Assembly (NCBI GenBank): GCA_907165275.2
Contig: OU015678.1
Span: 1,984,001 to 2,048,000 of the forward strand
Source of the DNA: Zygaena filipendulae
Taxonomy: Eukaryota; Arthropoda; Insecta; Lepidoptera; Zygaenidae
Reading direction: 5' to 3'
Length of the DNA: 64,000 nt
Shown: one piece after another, positions 40,150-50,241 of the stretch
How positions within the stretch are numbered: position 1 is the first letter of the stretch
Layout: every line of letters starts with the position of its first letter
Notes under the pieces: model-generated
What the model was told of the DNA's origin: nothing
Database searches by the model: none
Seen by the model: the letters and a program-made list of their open reading frames with translations, nothing else
Program-made: the position numbers and the translations under genes

Positions 40150-42822
40150 ATGGGGCCAAAGAAAGATAAAGATGTAGAAGAGCGGGAGCGCGAAGGGCGT
40201 GATGCTGACGATTCACCTGCTATTTCGTTTAGAGATGTAGAGAAGTCGATGACATCTTTCAGTGGAGACGATGATTATCCAATCGCGACATGGTTCGAGG
40301 AATTAGAAGACACGGCAGAAATAATGGGTTGGCATGAAATCCAAAAACTGATTTACGCGAAAAGACTCCTTAGTGGAACTGCAAAACTGTTTCTAAGATC
40401 CCTTGGACGTGTGAAAGATTACAAAAACTTGAGAAGAGAGCTTGAAGAAGAATTTGGATTAAAATTGAATAGTGCTGCCATACACAAGAAACTTAGTTCA
40501 CGAAAGATGAAAAAAGAAGAAACTTACCAACAGTACTTTCTCCATATGAAAGAATGCGCACTTCACGGCCACATTGAAGATGCTGCCCTTATGGAATATG
40601 TTATCGATGGCATCCAAGACAGTGAATCTAATAAATCTGTTTTGTATGGGGCATCGAGCCTAAGAGAATTTAGAAAGAAACTGGATATTTACCAACACAT
40701 CAAAGAAAAAATTCAACACCGACCGAGTACATCCACCCAGCCCCAGCCCTTTAAAAACAAAAACATAAAGAGATGTTTTAAATGCGGTGACCTAGATCAT
40801 CAAGCTCCCGCCTGTACGAAAGGAATAAAATGCTTCAAATGTAACGAGTTCGGGCACAAGGGCAATGAATGTCCTAACAAGACTAAAAAGACGCTAAATA
40901 TTCAAAATAATACCAAGACAAAGATTAATGATGAAAACAAAGAAGTAAAAGCACCGTACAAGAGGATAAAGATAAATGATGCTGAAATAATAGCGTTGAT
41001 TGATACTGGAAGCGACGTAAATCTGATAAAATTATCTGAAGTTGAAAAAGTTGTGACAGAAAAATGTCTTTACGATGAATGCACAAAGATACACCTTACT
41101 GGAATAGCTGGAAAAGAACTTGTTACTGACGGAATATTAGTTGCTAAAGTGATGATTGATGAGTATTACATGGATATGAAATTCCATGTTGTAAGAGATA
41201 ATGCTATACCCGTGGAGGTTATACTTGGAAATCCTATACTCAAGGATTTCGAAGTCAGTTTCACTGAAGATGGTATATTTGCTGAAAAGATTACTCACCT
41301 GACATTACTCGTAGAAGACGCTGATACTGTTTGTGATGAAAATTATCCTGAAAACAAAGAGACTGAAAAGAAGATTAAAAGGATGATAGAAGAATATGAA
41401 CCTAAAGCAGTAAAGAAGAGTAACATTGAAATTAAGATAATACTTACCGATGAAGATCCTATCCATCAAAGCCCACGTCGGTTGTCACCACTAGAAATGA
41501 AAGTTGTTGATGAACAAATAAAAGATTGGTTGGAACAGAAGATTATACGGCCTAGCAAATCAGAATTTTCAAGCCCCGTAGTGCTAGCAAAGAAGAAAAA
41601 TGGAACATACCGATTGTGTATAGACTACAGAAAGCTAAATAAGAAGATTATCAAAGACCGGTTTCCCCTTCCTCTTATAGAAGACCAGCTTGACAGGTTG
41701 AAGGGTGCCAAGTTTTTCACGACCTTAGATTTACAAAATGGATTTATGCACGTGAATGTTCACGAGGAAAGCAGAAAGTTTACATCATTTGTAACACCTC
41801 AAGGGCAGTATGAGTTCTTGAAAATGCCTTTTGGTTTGTGTACGGCACCATCAGTGTTCCAAAGATTTGTGAACAATATTTTCCAAGACCTCATCGCCGA
41901 TGGTACCGTGTTAGCATATTTGGACGATTTGATTTTGCCATCAGAAACAGAAGAAGAAGGCTTAAAGAAGCTGGAACAATTGTTTGCAAGAGCCGAAGAG
42001 TATGGCTTACTATTTAACTGGAAAAAATGTCACTTCATGAAAAAAGAGGTACAATATTTAGGATATATAGTTAGAGACAACGAAATACGACCATCACGAG
42101 AAAAGATTTTGGCAGTATCGAAGTTTAAGACACCTCATAACGTCAAATCTTTACAATCGTTTTTGGGGCTGTCGGGTTATTTCAGAAAGTTCATCAAGAA
42201 TTATTCTTTAATCGCAAAGCCACTCACAAACTTACTGAAGAAAGAAGCTGAATTTAATTTCGGTGAAGAGTGCGAGACGGCTTTTAACGACTTGAAGAAG
42301 ATACTGTGTAGCTCACCAGTACTACGTATTTATGATCCGGATCTAGTTACAGAACTGCACACAGACGCCAGTGCAGAAGGTTATGGAGCTGTTTTATTAC
42401 AAAAGAATCCAAAAGATAATCAGATGCACCCTGTTTACTACATGAGTAAGAAGACAACGCCGAGTGAAAAGAATTATCACAGCTATTATTTGGAAATACT
42501 AGCAATCGCCGAAGCTGTCAAGAAGTTCCGTGTGTATCTGCTGGGTATTCACTTTAAAATTGTGACAGACTGTTCCGCTTTAACTAAAACACTACAAAAG
42601 AAAGACTTACCTCCGCGTGTCGCTCGCTGGGCTCTGCTCCTGGAAGAGTATGACTATGAAATAGAACATAGATCGGGATCAAGACTTAAACACGCTGATG
42701 CATTAAGTCGAAACCCAGTCTGCATGATACTTAGCGAAACCGCCGCGCGCTTGAAGAAAGCACAGGATGGGGACTCCCATATTGACATATTGAAGAAGTT
42801 ATTGGATTGTTTATTTTTTTAA
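40150..42822 (+). CDS. Ty3-type Gag-Pol polyprotein, truncated after RNase H (890 aa)
   Basis: One frame encodes Gag and Pol without a frameshift. Gag (1-250) contains the retrotransposon-Gag helical region (ATWFEELEDTAEIMGW, LRRELEEEFG) and two CCHC knuckles (C209-C212-H217-C222 and C228-C231-H236-C241). The aspartic protease follows, with LIDTGSDVNLI (D285). RT comes next: DYRKLNKKIIKDRFPLPLIE, LDLQNGFMHV, MPFGLCTAPSVFQRF and active site YLDD (590-593). RNase H begins at HTDASAEGYGAVL (D739) and ends near HADALSR. The last residues (after about DGDSHIDILKK) run into MITE sequence, so the stop at 42822 is not the element's own. Integrase is absent, so this copy cannot complete transposition on its own. 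The internal ORF shows no stop or frameshift, so the truncation is probably fairly recent. Confidence 0.92.
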   Translation: MGPKKDKDVEEREREGRDADDSPAISFRDVEKSMTSFSGDDDYPIATWFEELEDTAEIMGWHEIQKLIYAKRLLSGTAKLFLRSLGRVKDYKNLRRELEEEFGLKLNSAAIHKKLSSRKMKKEETYQQYFLHMKECALHGHIEDAALMEYVIDGIQDSESNKSVLYGASSLREFRKKLDIYQHIKEKIQHRPSTSTQPQPFKNKNIKRCFKCGDLDHQAPACTKGIKCFKCNEFGHKGNECPNKTKKTLNIQNNTKTKINDENKEVKAPYKRIKINDAEIIALIDTGSDVNLIKLSEVEKVVTEKCLYDECTKIHLTGIAGKELVTDGILVAKVMIDEYYMDMKFHVVRDNAIPVEVILGNPILKDFEVSFTEDGIFAEKITHLTLLVEDADTVCDENYPENKETEKKIKRMIEEYEPKAVKKSNIEIKIILTDEDPIHQSPRRLSPLEMKVVDEQIKDWLEQKIIRPSKSEFSSPVVLAKKKNGTYRLCIDYRKLNKKIIKDRFPLPLIEDQLDRLKGAKFFTTLDLQNGFMHVNVHEESRKFTSFVTPQGQYEFLKMPFGLCTAPSVFQRFVNNIFQDLIADGTVLAYLDDLILPSETEEEGLKKLEQLFARAEEYGLLFNWKKCHFMKKEVQYLGYIVRDNEIRPSREKILAVSKFKTPHNVKSLQSFLGLSGYFRKFIKNYSLIAKPLTNLLKKEAEFNFGEECETAFNDLKKILCSSPVLRIYDPDLVTELHTDASAEGYGAVLLQKNPKDNQMHPVYYMSKKTTPSEKNYHSYYLEILAIAEAVKKFRVYLLGIHFKIVTDCSALTKTLQKKDLPPRVARWALLLEEYDYEIEHRSGSRLKHADALSRNPVCMILSETAARLKKAQDGDSHIDILKKLLDCLFF

Positions 42823-42866
42823 ATGGGGTGTATCAGGTTTTCAGTTAATTCTTTGACACGTTGTAT
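42808..42866. mobile_element. Right end of the MITE split by the Ty3 element
   Basis: AAATGGGGTGTATCAGGTTT then TTCTTTGACACGTTGTAT is the terminal segment of the ATACAACGTG family, in the orientation needed to complete 39242-39520. Confidence 0.8.
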
Positions 42867-43046
42867 ATACCTATACAAGCTTGTTGTATATATATCAGCT
42901 GTCGATTGTACCTACATTGTGTGGAGATTAGAAATGGAAGGTAAGCCATTTAGATACCGCGAGTCATACGACGATAGGGTTTCGTCGTCAAGGTGATGCA
43001 CTAGAATGGAAATGATGGTTAAAGTCCAACCAAAGAATACACAATA

Positions 43047-43647
43047 TACAACGTGTTAATGAATTGACCAAACACTTGATACACCCAATAAAAAAAAAAC
43101 AATAATACGATTAAAATATAAATTATGTCGAACAAATTATAAGTCTAACCGCCGCACTCGGAGTCGACTTTAATGATTACTTAGTTAAGTATAGATTTTT
43201 AAAACAAAACTGCCGTAATCAGACAAGTTTAATAAATTAATGTTAATTGGCATTTAACTAATTAAGTTACATCTCATAAAATGCCAATTAACATTAATTT
43301 ACTGAACGTCTCTGATTGCGGCAGTTTTGTTTTAAAAATCTATACTTAACTAAGTAATGATTAAAGTCGACTCTGAGTGCGGCGGTAAAAGTTATTCAAC
43401 ATTAGTTTGGATGTGATCTATCTACGAAATTTCAAGTGCTACGCCCGCGCCTACGTGTCAATGACAGATTAGATTTTTTTGCTATACGGGCGGCGTACGC
43501 GCCATATATTGTATTTTAAATAATTTAGACATGGACTCGTAAAAATTAAAAAATACAACCTATATTAAAACATGGTGCGATCGATTCGGAAATCGATTCT
43601 GAACAAACTACTTTCTAGTTTTCGGTTAATTCATTAACACGTTGTAT
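43047..43647. mobile_element. MITE (ATACAACGTGTTAATGAATT family) with a nested hairpin MITE
   Basis: The ends ATACAACGTGTTAATGAATT and ATTCATTAACACGTTGTAT are complete and the body matches 7339-7628. The extra length is the element at 43148-43385 inserted at AGTCTA. Confidence 0.85.
43148..43385. mobile_element. TA-flanked hairpin MITE (CCGCCGCACTC ends)
   Basis: A 238-bp fold-back element. The left arm (ACCGCCGCACTCGGAGTCGA) and right arm (TCGACTCTGAGTGCGGCGG) are inverted over almost their whole length, including a TTTAATGATTACTTAGTTAA-type stretch. TA lies on both sides (43146-43147 and 43386-43387). The sister MITE at 7438 shows the empty site AGTCTAAAAG, proving a TA duplication. Tc1/mariner-like by target preference; no transposase. 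Confidence 0.9.
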
Positions 43648-43792
43648 ATAAAGAACCTCCTCACACCTCGCGAAAGTTTCTTAGTAAATTCCGAGGAAAG
43701 TTTGTCACATGTAGAACCCACAATTCTACATCGTCAGGATTATATTGTGTTCCTTTATTTGATTATTTACATTGTTTTGTGTTGTTTTACAG

Positions 43793-43863
43793 TTTTAAAC
43801 ACAAAATAAACCAAGCGAAATCAACATGATTACGGCTCTAAACGATTTTATGGATGACCTGCG
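43793..43863 (+). CDS. Candidate first coding exon of an unidentified gene
   Basis: A T-rich acceptor (TTTGTGTTGTTTTACAG) ending at 43792 is followed by a 33-base leader with a good start context (AATCAACATGA). The ATG at 43826 opens 12 codons (MITALNDFMDDL) plus two bases to a strong donor, CG|GTGAGT at 43864. I do not recognise the peptide. Continuation exons were not found; the BEL element inserted about 200 bp downstream would lie in its first intron. Could equally be a chance match or part of a repeat. Confidence 0.3.
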
Positions 43864-44070
43864 GTGAGTCCGTTATAAGCGTTAATTAAGCTGTTGGATA
43901 AATAACTCAACTAACTATGCCGCTTTAAAAAACTGACTAATTCATTAATATCATACATTTTAATTTTTAACCGACTTCACACAACAAACAATTTTTTGCA
44001 CGATATCTCCGTGGTCGATCGCCAAACGATATAATTGACAACTTTTTTATAATTTTTAATAAAATATAAC

Positions 44071-44335
44071 TGTTAAAGCGCCTTAAGCAGAAGAATAGCA
44101 ACCAGTAATATTTGCGAGGCACCTACCTACCATCGAGATTTATCCAAAATATAAATTGACCGTTGCGTCGATAGTAAAAATTATTATTCACTTCGGTTGC
44201 ATACGTCCAGCAAAAGGACACGACCTTTCTTTGTTCTACAGTCTAAATTTCATATTACATTAGTAACCACATTAAAAACTTATGCTAAATACTTGAGTTT
44301 CATTATATATGAAATTCCAATCTTGTGCGTAAACA
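44071..44335 (+). repeat. BEL/Pao 5' LTR
   Basis: 265 bp, TG...CA, preceded by ATAAC. Identical to the 3' LTR. Confidence 0.93.
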
Positions 44336-45262
44336 AGAAAATTGGCGACCGTGACAGGACAAAATTTGAAATAAAAACTGCAGTCTATAAATTTTCGGAA
44401 AAGAAGATTACACTGTCGAAATAAATCAAAATTAGGAAGACGAGATTGGAGCCATGAAGACGATCGACGTGGGCTGGTCAACAAGACATTCAAAATATCG
44501 TGCTGGTGCGAAGCTGCCGGCGTCTTCTTAACAAGCTAAGTGCCCTGTCTTTGCTTCCTACCTACACACATTATCCAAATTTCTCAATTTCCAAAAAACT
44601 TATAACCTATTATCCAACATTACTAAAATTCATTGTACTAAGTAAATTGACTATTTAAATTGAGCTACTTATTCACTTGTGCTATATTTCTACAATTAAA
44701 TATTTTTGAAAATTTCAATAATTAGGTATTTTCTAATGGTACCTGCATACACACTATATTCTACATACATCATTTTGCTTAAATTCTATCTTTTTACAAT
44801 TGCTTAATATAAACAAAAGTTAACAATTAGGTCGTATATTCACAACTCGCACTTCTCTAGGGGTAGGCAAAACTGTTAAAATTTAATTATTAGATTTTTT
44901 TCTGTACATACCTAAGTTAATCGTCTGTTTGCCTTTCCCTAGCGTATGTTAGTAATTCGTTTAGCTATTTTTTTCAAAATTTAACAGTATTTGCCGATCA
45001 ATTTCAGGCCAAAGACCCACTCCTGTACGCAGTGTGCTTGCGTCAGGCGACATCGTGTGTCGCGCAGCGCACCCCTGGCTTCACGGCAAGTCAACGAAGC
45101 GAGGAGCGTCAGGCAAACTTTTATTTATTCATTTACTCCTAAAAGGTCGAATTTTGTTGAAAGGGGCATCGATTTATCGCTACCTACATTAAAAATAAAA
45201 TTTTAATTTCCATAATTTTATACCTACCGTTAAATTCATTAGTTACGTTTATACAGTTGACC

Positions 45263-45900
45263 ATGTCGACGGATGGCGATAGATTAGATGTACCCCCGAA
45301 GGCACCCTTGAAGGATCTATTCGCAAAACGTAGTTCAATCAAGGGACGGTTCGAAGGCTTGTCGGCAAGGTTCGACGACCTACAAACATGGATCGAGGTA
45401 CAAATGCTCAAAATATGATAGTCGTAGTTGACGAAAGGAGACAGCATTGAAGAAGATTTTATTCAATGTGTCGTCATAGCTAAAAACATGAAAAAGAATT
45501 CGATCAACGCAATACAATATAATAAATAAAATAAATAAAGGCAGTACCGACGATATACGACAAACGAAAACCATTTTATGATTCCGGTATCAAGCTGCCA
45601 ACAATACAAAATCCAATACAAAATACTTCATCTAGATTTTCATCCTCATTTAATTCTAAATCGCAATTCACGCCACGTTCTTCAAACAACAATAATTATC
45701 AAAACAAATAGCAGTACCGACGATATACGACAAACGAAAACCATTTCATGATTCCGGTATCAAGCTGCCAACAATACAAAATCCAATATTACAAAATACT
45801 TCATCTAGATTTTCATTCTCATTCAATTCTAAATCGCAATTCACACCACGTTCTTCACACAACAACAATTATCAAAACAAGCTATCTTAATTTATCAAAA
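45263..45900 (+). pseudogene. BEL/Pao gag remnants with an internal 170-bp duplication
   Basis: The start ATG (45263) opens MSTDGDRLDVPPKAPLKDLF and KRSSIKGRFEGLSARFDDLQ, a BEL-type Gag N-terminus, but a stop is reached at 45417. A later gag/protease-border piece (LPTIQNPIQNTSSRFSSSFN) at 45541-45710 is followed by a near-identical tandem copy at 45711-45890. The middle of gag is deleted. No functional protein. Confidence 0.7.
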
Positions 45901-45904
45901 TATA

Positions 45905-46250
45905 CAATCACTAAGTCGAGAGCAACTGTCAGCTGGTCAGTCATACGGTCAATATTTGTATACAATCACTGAGTCGTGGGCAACTGTCAGATAGTCAGTC
46001 AAGCGGTCAGTGTTTGTATACAATCAACATCTAAATCGACTGAACTTACTAGGTACTAAGTCGTGGGCAACTGTCAGCTAGTCAGTCGTACGGTCAATAT
46101 TTATATACAATCACTGAGTCGTGGGCAACTGTCAGCTAGTCAGTCAAACGGTCAGTGTTTGTATACAATCAACATCTAAATCGACTGAACTTACTAGGTA
46201 CTGAGTCGTGGGCAACTGTCAACTAAAGTCAGTCAAACGGTCAGTATTTA
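45905..46250 (+). repeat. Minisatellite inside the BEL element
   Basis: Five copies of a unit centred on GTCGTGGGCAACTGTCAGCT and GTCAGTCAAACGGTCAGT, with spacings alternating between about 55-58 and 86 bp. This gives a higher-order period of about 144 bp. The longer spacer contains CAACATCTAAATCGACTGAA. Confidence 0.85.
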
Positions 46251-47040
46251 GGTACCTATATAGTATATAAAGTCTTTAAGTAATAGAAATCACAAAACTT
46301 ACACAGTACTTATGTACATAGAATCACAAAATTTGCGATTGCGGTATGTTCCCTTATGTGTAGGTAACGCTGTATGTTTATTCTCTTTATTATAACTTTG
46401 TTATAGAAAGGTGAACTATCTCCATGCAGCATGGCCAATGAAGCCGGAAACGAACGTTGATCGTTCAGTGGGTTCAACTATGTATGCGAGTCATACTATT
46501 TTTGACACATCCTGACGTACAAATGCGTTACGTTTGTAATCAGACTGTTAAGTCTCTTTTGCTTTTTATAGATTAGTGTAAATCTTTCATTGGGTTTTAA
46601 AATGTACTATTAATTGTATTGCTTTGTTATTGTAAGTCCGTATTGAACAAGTTTTAACGAATTTATTTTCACTGTCATCGTATTTCTATCATATAATTGC
46701 AGTTTATTAGTGATGATTCATTTATAATTTATCTAATATCTAAATGCATACAGCAACACATAATTATTCAGTTCTATTCTCACCACTATTTTTAATTTCG
46801 GGCTTCATTGAATTACGATGTAAGTATCTACTTTGATCTTGTCAACAAACTTTTAACTGTGAAAACTTATATCGAAAAGTCTCCAAAATAAAATATTCAT
46901 TGCTTTCTAACTACAGATTTTGTCCCATTCACCTTCATCAAGGGCATCCTCTAAAGGAATGCCATTAGGGTCGGGATGCAAAAATAATAAAATTTTACAT
47001 GTGTGTGTTTGTCTGTTTACGTTTCAAATACGTACAAATA

Positions 47041-47722
47041 AAAGCAGCTGCAAAAGAATTAGGTAGCTTTCTAAAGAGCAATACGGAACCTCTATCTGCG
47101 TTTACGGCTCAGGAGGTCACGAAATTCAATTTCATCCCTGCGCACGCTCCTCACTTCGGGGGAAATATGGGAAGCCGGGGTTAAATCCGCGAAATATCAT
47201 ATAAAACGTGTCGTTGGCAACGTACATCTCTCATTTGAAGAGATATCTACTCTTTTTGCACAAGTGGAGGCCATTTTAAATAGTCGCCCCTTGTGCCCAA
47301 TGTCCTCCTCTCCCAATGACTTCCTTACTCTATCCCCAGGGCACTTCTTGATCGGGAGACCGCTGAACGCTCTACCGGCACCCGCTCTGGAAGATCGCAA
47401 AGAAGGAACTCTACAACGCTGCGCCCGCCTGGAGCAATTACGACAGCACTTCTGGAATAGGTGGCAAAGAGAATATATATCAGAGTTGCAGCAGCGCATT
47501 AAATGGAGACAGGATAAAACCAAATTGCACGTGGGGGACATGGTGCTGTTACAAGAGCATCACGTTCCTCCACTGAGCTGGCGTCTCGGACGAGTTGAGC
47601 GCCTCTATCCGGGCTCAGATGGGATCACCAGAGTGGCGGACGTGAAAACCACGAGAGGCTGCGTCCGTCGTCCGCTGGTGCGGCTGTGTCCTCTGCCTAC
47701 TGCGGAGGAACTTCAGAGTTGA
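47041..47722 (+). pseudogene. BEL/Pao integrase C-terminal fragment with a frameshift
   Basis: Frame one gives AAAKELGSFLKSNTEPLSAF and FIPAHAPHFGG, then a one-base shift near 47165 breaks the HFGG(L)WEAG motif that bears the last acidic catalytic residue. The frame resumes with EAGVKSAKYHIKRVVGNVH and continues through VEAILNSRPLCPMSSSPNDF, SPGHFLIGRPLNALP and the C-terminal BEL-type domain (DMVLLQEHHVPPLSWRLGRV) to a stop at 47720-47722. The first two acidic residues of the catalytic triad fall in the deleted part. Not functional. Confidence 0.88.
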
Positions 47723-47752
47723 AAGCCCAGGTCTTTCAAGGGGGGGAGTTTA

Positions 47753-48017
47753 TGTTAAAGCGCCTTAAGCAGAAGAATAGCAACCAGTAATATTTGCGAG
47801 GCACCTACCTACCATCGAGATTTATCCAAAATATAAATTGACCGTTGCGTCGATAGTAAAAATTATTATTCACTTCGGTTGCATACGTCCAGCAAAAGGA
47901 CACGACCTTTCTTTGTTCTACAGTCTAAATTTCATATTACATTAGTAACCACATTAAAAACTTATGCTAAATACTTGAGTTTCATTATATATGAAATTCC
48001 AATCTTGTGCGTAAACA
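47753..48017 (+). repeat. BEL/Pao 3' LTR
   Basis: 265 bp identical to 44071-44335, followed by the target duplicate ATAAC. Confidence 0.93.
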
Positions 48018-48022
48018 ATAAC

Positions 48023-48641
48023 TTTATGAAAGACCTGAGACTGAGATCGACCCGAACATAGAAAACAGAACTGGTTTTCACCAATTTTCCGATATTTCCG
48101 GACAACTTTTCGGGTGATTCAAATACAAAATCGTGCAAATTTTAGGCATGTATTTAAGTAATTTTTATTTCAAGTGTTTATTTAAACTTATGCATAGTTA
48201 TGACTATCGCGACATAGTTACGACTACATATAACGGACTGTATGATATAACTTCGACTTAATTCTCTTATCCGGCGCGAGAAAGCCATTCCGGGACCATC
48301 CCGATAGTCCCGGTCATATGGCAAGTGGCGACGCCGGTTGGAATTACATATTTATACTTCCGTTCCATAGAAATCGAACCCGAACGGCGCAAGCTCACTT
48401 CACGCGTGAACCTCTCACAGAGCGCCGTTTTCCATAGTTTAGTCATCAATTGTGCCAACTTACTTAAAATTCAGCCGTCTGTCCGTCCATTGGCAACTAA
48501 TTCTCGATCATTAGTAGGCGATGGAGGGACGCAGGCGCCTCGCGAACTTGGCTCGTCGTGAGCAGTTTATGCATGTGTGCCCACGACCTTGGGTTGAACC
48601 ATTATTCAACAGTTGAGTTACCTTATTGATATTATATTGCA
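48023..48641. other. Intergenic, no gene seen
   Basis: A moderately GC-rich stretch at 48260-48560 holds short open frames on both strands. None has splice support or a recognisable domain. Confidence 0.4.
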
Positions 48642-49310
48642 CTAGCTGTGCCCCGCGGTTTCACCCGCGGTAATTTCGGAGTTCCCGCGGGAATTCCGGG
48701 ATAATAAGTACCCTATGTCCTTCTCTGTACCCCAGACAACGATTAAATAAAAAATAAAATAAATAAACGTGCATGCCAAATTTCATCCAAATCCGTTCAG
48801 CCGTTTTTGCGTGATTGAGTAACAAACATCCATACTTTTACATTTATAATATTAGTAGGACTAGCTGTGCCCCGCGGTTTCACCCGCGGTAATTTCGGAG
48901 TTCCCGCGAGAATACCGGGATAAAAAGTACCCTATGTCCTTCTCTGTACCCCAGACAACGTGCATGCCAAATTTCATCCAAATCCGTTCAACCGTTTTTG
49001 CGTGATTGAGTAACCTACATCCAAAAGTCCACACTTTCACATTTATAATATTAGTAGGACTAGCTGTGCCCCGCGGTTTCACCCGTGGAAATTTTGGAGT
49101 TCTCGCGGGAATTCCGGGATAAAAAGTACACTATGTCCTTCTCTGTACCCCTGACAACGTGCATGCCAAATTTCATCCAAATCCGTTCAGCCGTTTTTGC
49201 GTGATTGAGTAACAAACATCCATACTTTCACATTTATAATATTAGTAGGATTAGGGTTCTCCCGCATGAATTTCGGGACACCCAAACCCAAATAATATGC
49301 CATGTTAATC
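48642..49310 (-). mobile_element. Head-to-tail array of Helitron-like repeats
   Basis: Three full copies, 48642-48860, 48861-49059 and 49060-49250, then a degenerate fourth from 49251. Each begins CTAGCTGTGCCCCGCGGTTT (the fourth TTAGGGTTCTCCC) and ends TTATAATATTAGTAGGA. The junctions have no spacer base, so on the minus strand the 3' CTAG of one copy is followed at once by the 5' TC of its neighbour. The first copy carries a 26-bp A/T insert (ATTAAATAAAAAATAAAATA...) near 48743. The copies are very similar, which suggests recent expansion. Confidence 0.85.
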
Positions 49311-49365
49311 CTTAATATTATAAATCTTCGAAATAAACGCGGGTGAAGCCGTGGGGAACGGCTAG
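49311..49365 (+). mobile_element. Helitron 3' end, opposite orientation
   Basis: AACGCGGGTGAAGCCGTGGG then AACGGCTAG followed by T, the plus-strand 3' end of the same family, truncated at its 5' side. Confidence 0.6.
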
Positions 49366-49728
49366 TAAAGAATATTTTAGCTTTCCATGAGTGAATTATT
49401 TAAATTCAAAAGTTATTTATTACTTTGGATCGGTTGCTACAATCACTTATAATCGCCAGCAGGTTCTTAGAACTATAACTTACTATCAGTTTGGAATACG
49501 TCCTCTACTGAGAAGAACTGACAAGAAAATAATTTTTAGAATCGGTTTAGTAGTTGTAAAAATTAATTTAACATCCAAACAAATTAACAAACTTCGCCTA
49601 TTATGTAGAAATGCGAAAGTATGTTTGTTACTTCACTTTAAAACGGCTGAAGGTTGTGGATGATGGATGGTCAATCATTTTCTGTGCCAAACACAAAACC
49701 ACACCATCCACCACACTACTGCTTGTTA

Positions 49729-50101
49729 TGGGTGATTTACACTTCCATAAGTAGTAAGTAAGTAAGTAAGTTCAGCTGTCCATCCTACTTACTTACTTAA
49801 TCGAAAAGTAGACAGCAACGTCCAAACGGTGAGCGTGCGTAAGTAAGTTCCTCAATACATTTCTTCACTTACTTGTCGGCCGCCAGCCGCGCGCCGTTCA
49901 CACGGCGGCAAGTAGGTAAGTAGTAAGTAATAAGTAATAAGTTGGCGGGGAGCGGGAGACGAAGCGGGCGGGTGTACACGCTGTCCTGTCCAAAAAATTG
50001 AAGTGGTTTCTATCCTGCGGCAACTACTTAATCGCTTACACTTGACGTTCACACGACGTGTTTTTACTTGCTTACTTACTAATGGAAGTGTAAACCGGCC
50101 A
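49729..50101. mobile_element. TTA-flanked MITE with TGGGTGATTTACACTTCC ends
   Basis: Left end TGGGTGATTTACACTTCCAT, right end ATGGAAGTGTAAACCGGCCA (inverted), TTA on both outer sides (49726-49728 and 50102-50104). A 3-bp TTA duplication points to the PIF/Harbinger group. The interior is full of AAGTAAGT/ACTTACTT tracts in both orientations and a GC-rich middle (49880-49975). Confidence 0.75.
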
Positions 50102-50241
50102 TTAGGAATAATTATAATTTTTTGGGCAAGTAGGCAAGACAAGTAGTCAAGTTCACAACCATTAATTTTATTATACCTATTCGTTCCACTGTCTGTTTCT
50201 TGCAAATGATTGTGCAGAGTGCGGACTAACCCAACCAATAG

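Larger units (their letters stand above)
39521..42807 (+). mobile_element. Ty3-type LTR retrotransposon, 3' half missing
   Basis: 5' LTR (39521 to about 39725), primer site 39734-39751, leader, then gag-pol 40150-42822. The element sits inside a MITE whose two halves flank it. Pol stops after RNase H, with no integrase, polypurine tract or 3' LTR. About 20-25 bp of MITE sequence is also missing at the right junction. The simplest reading is a deletion that began in pol and ended just inside the MITE. Confidence 0.85.
44071..48017 (+). mobile_element. Internally deleted BEL/Pao LTR retrotransposon
   Basis: Two 265-bp LTRs (44071-44335 and 47753-48017), identical by eye, start TGTTAAAGCG and end GCGTAAACA. 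A 5-bp target duplication ATAAC flanks them (44066-44070 and 48018-48022). The primer site lies near 44342 (TTGGCGACCGTGACAGG, a BEL/Pao-type sequence) and a purine tract AAGGGGGGAG precedes the 3' LTR. The interior is only 3.4 kb and lacks protease, RT and RNase H. It keeps gag scraps, a minisatellite and the end of integrase. Identical LTRs mean recent insertion, so this defective copy was probably mobilised in trans. Confidence 0.93.

Noticed and set aside
45905..46250. Regular repeats with spacers, CRISPR-like at first sight
   Set aside because: Spacers are themselves repeated, the host is an insect, and the array lies inside a BEL element. It is a minisatellite.
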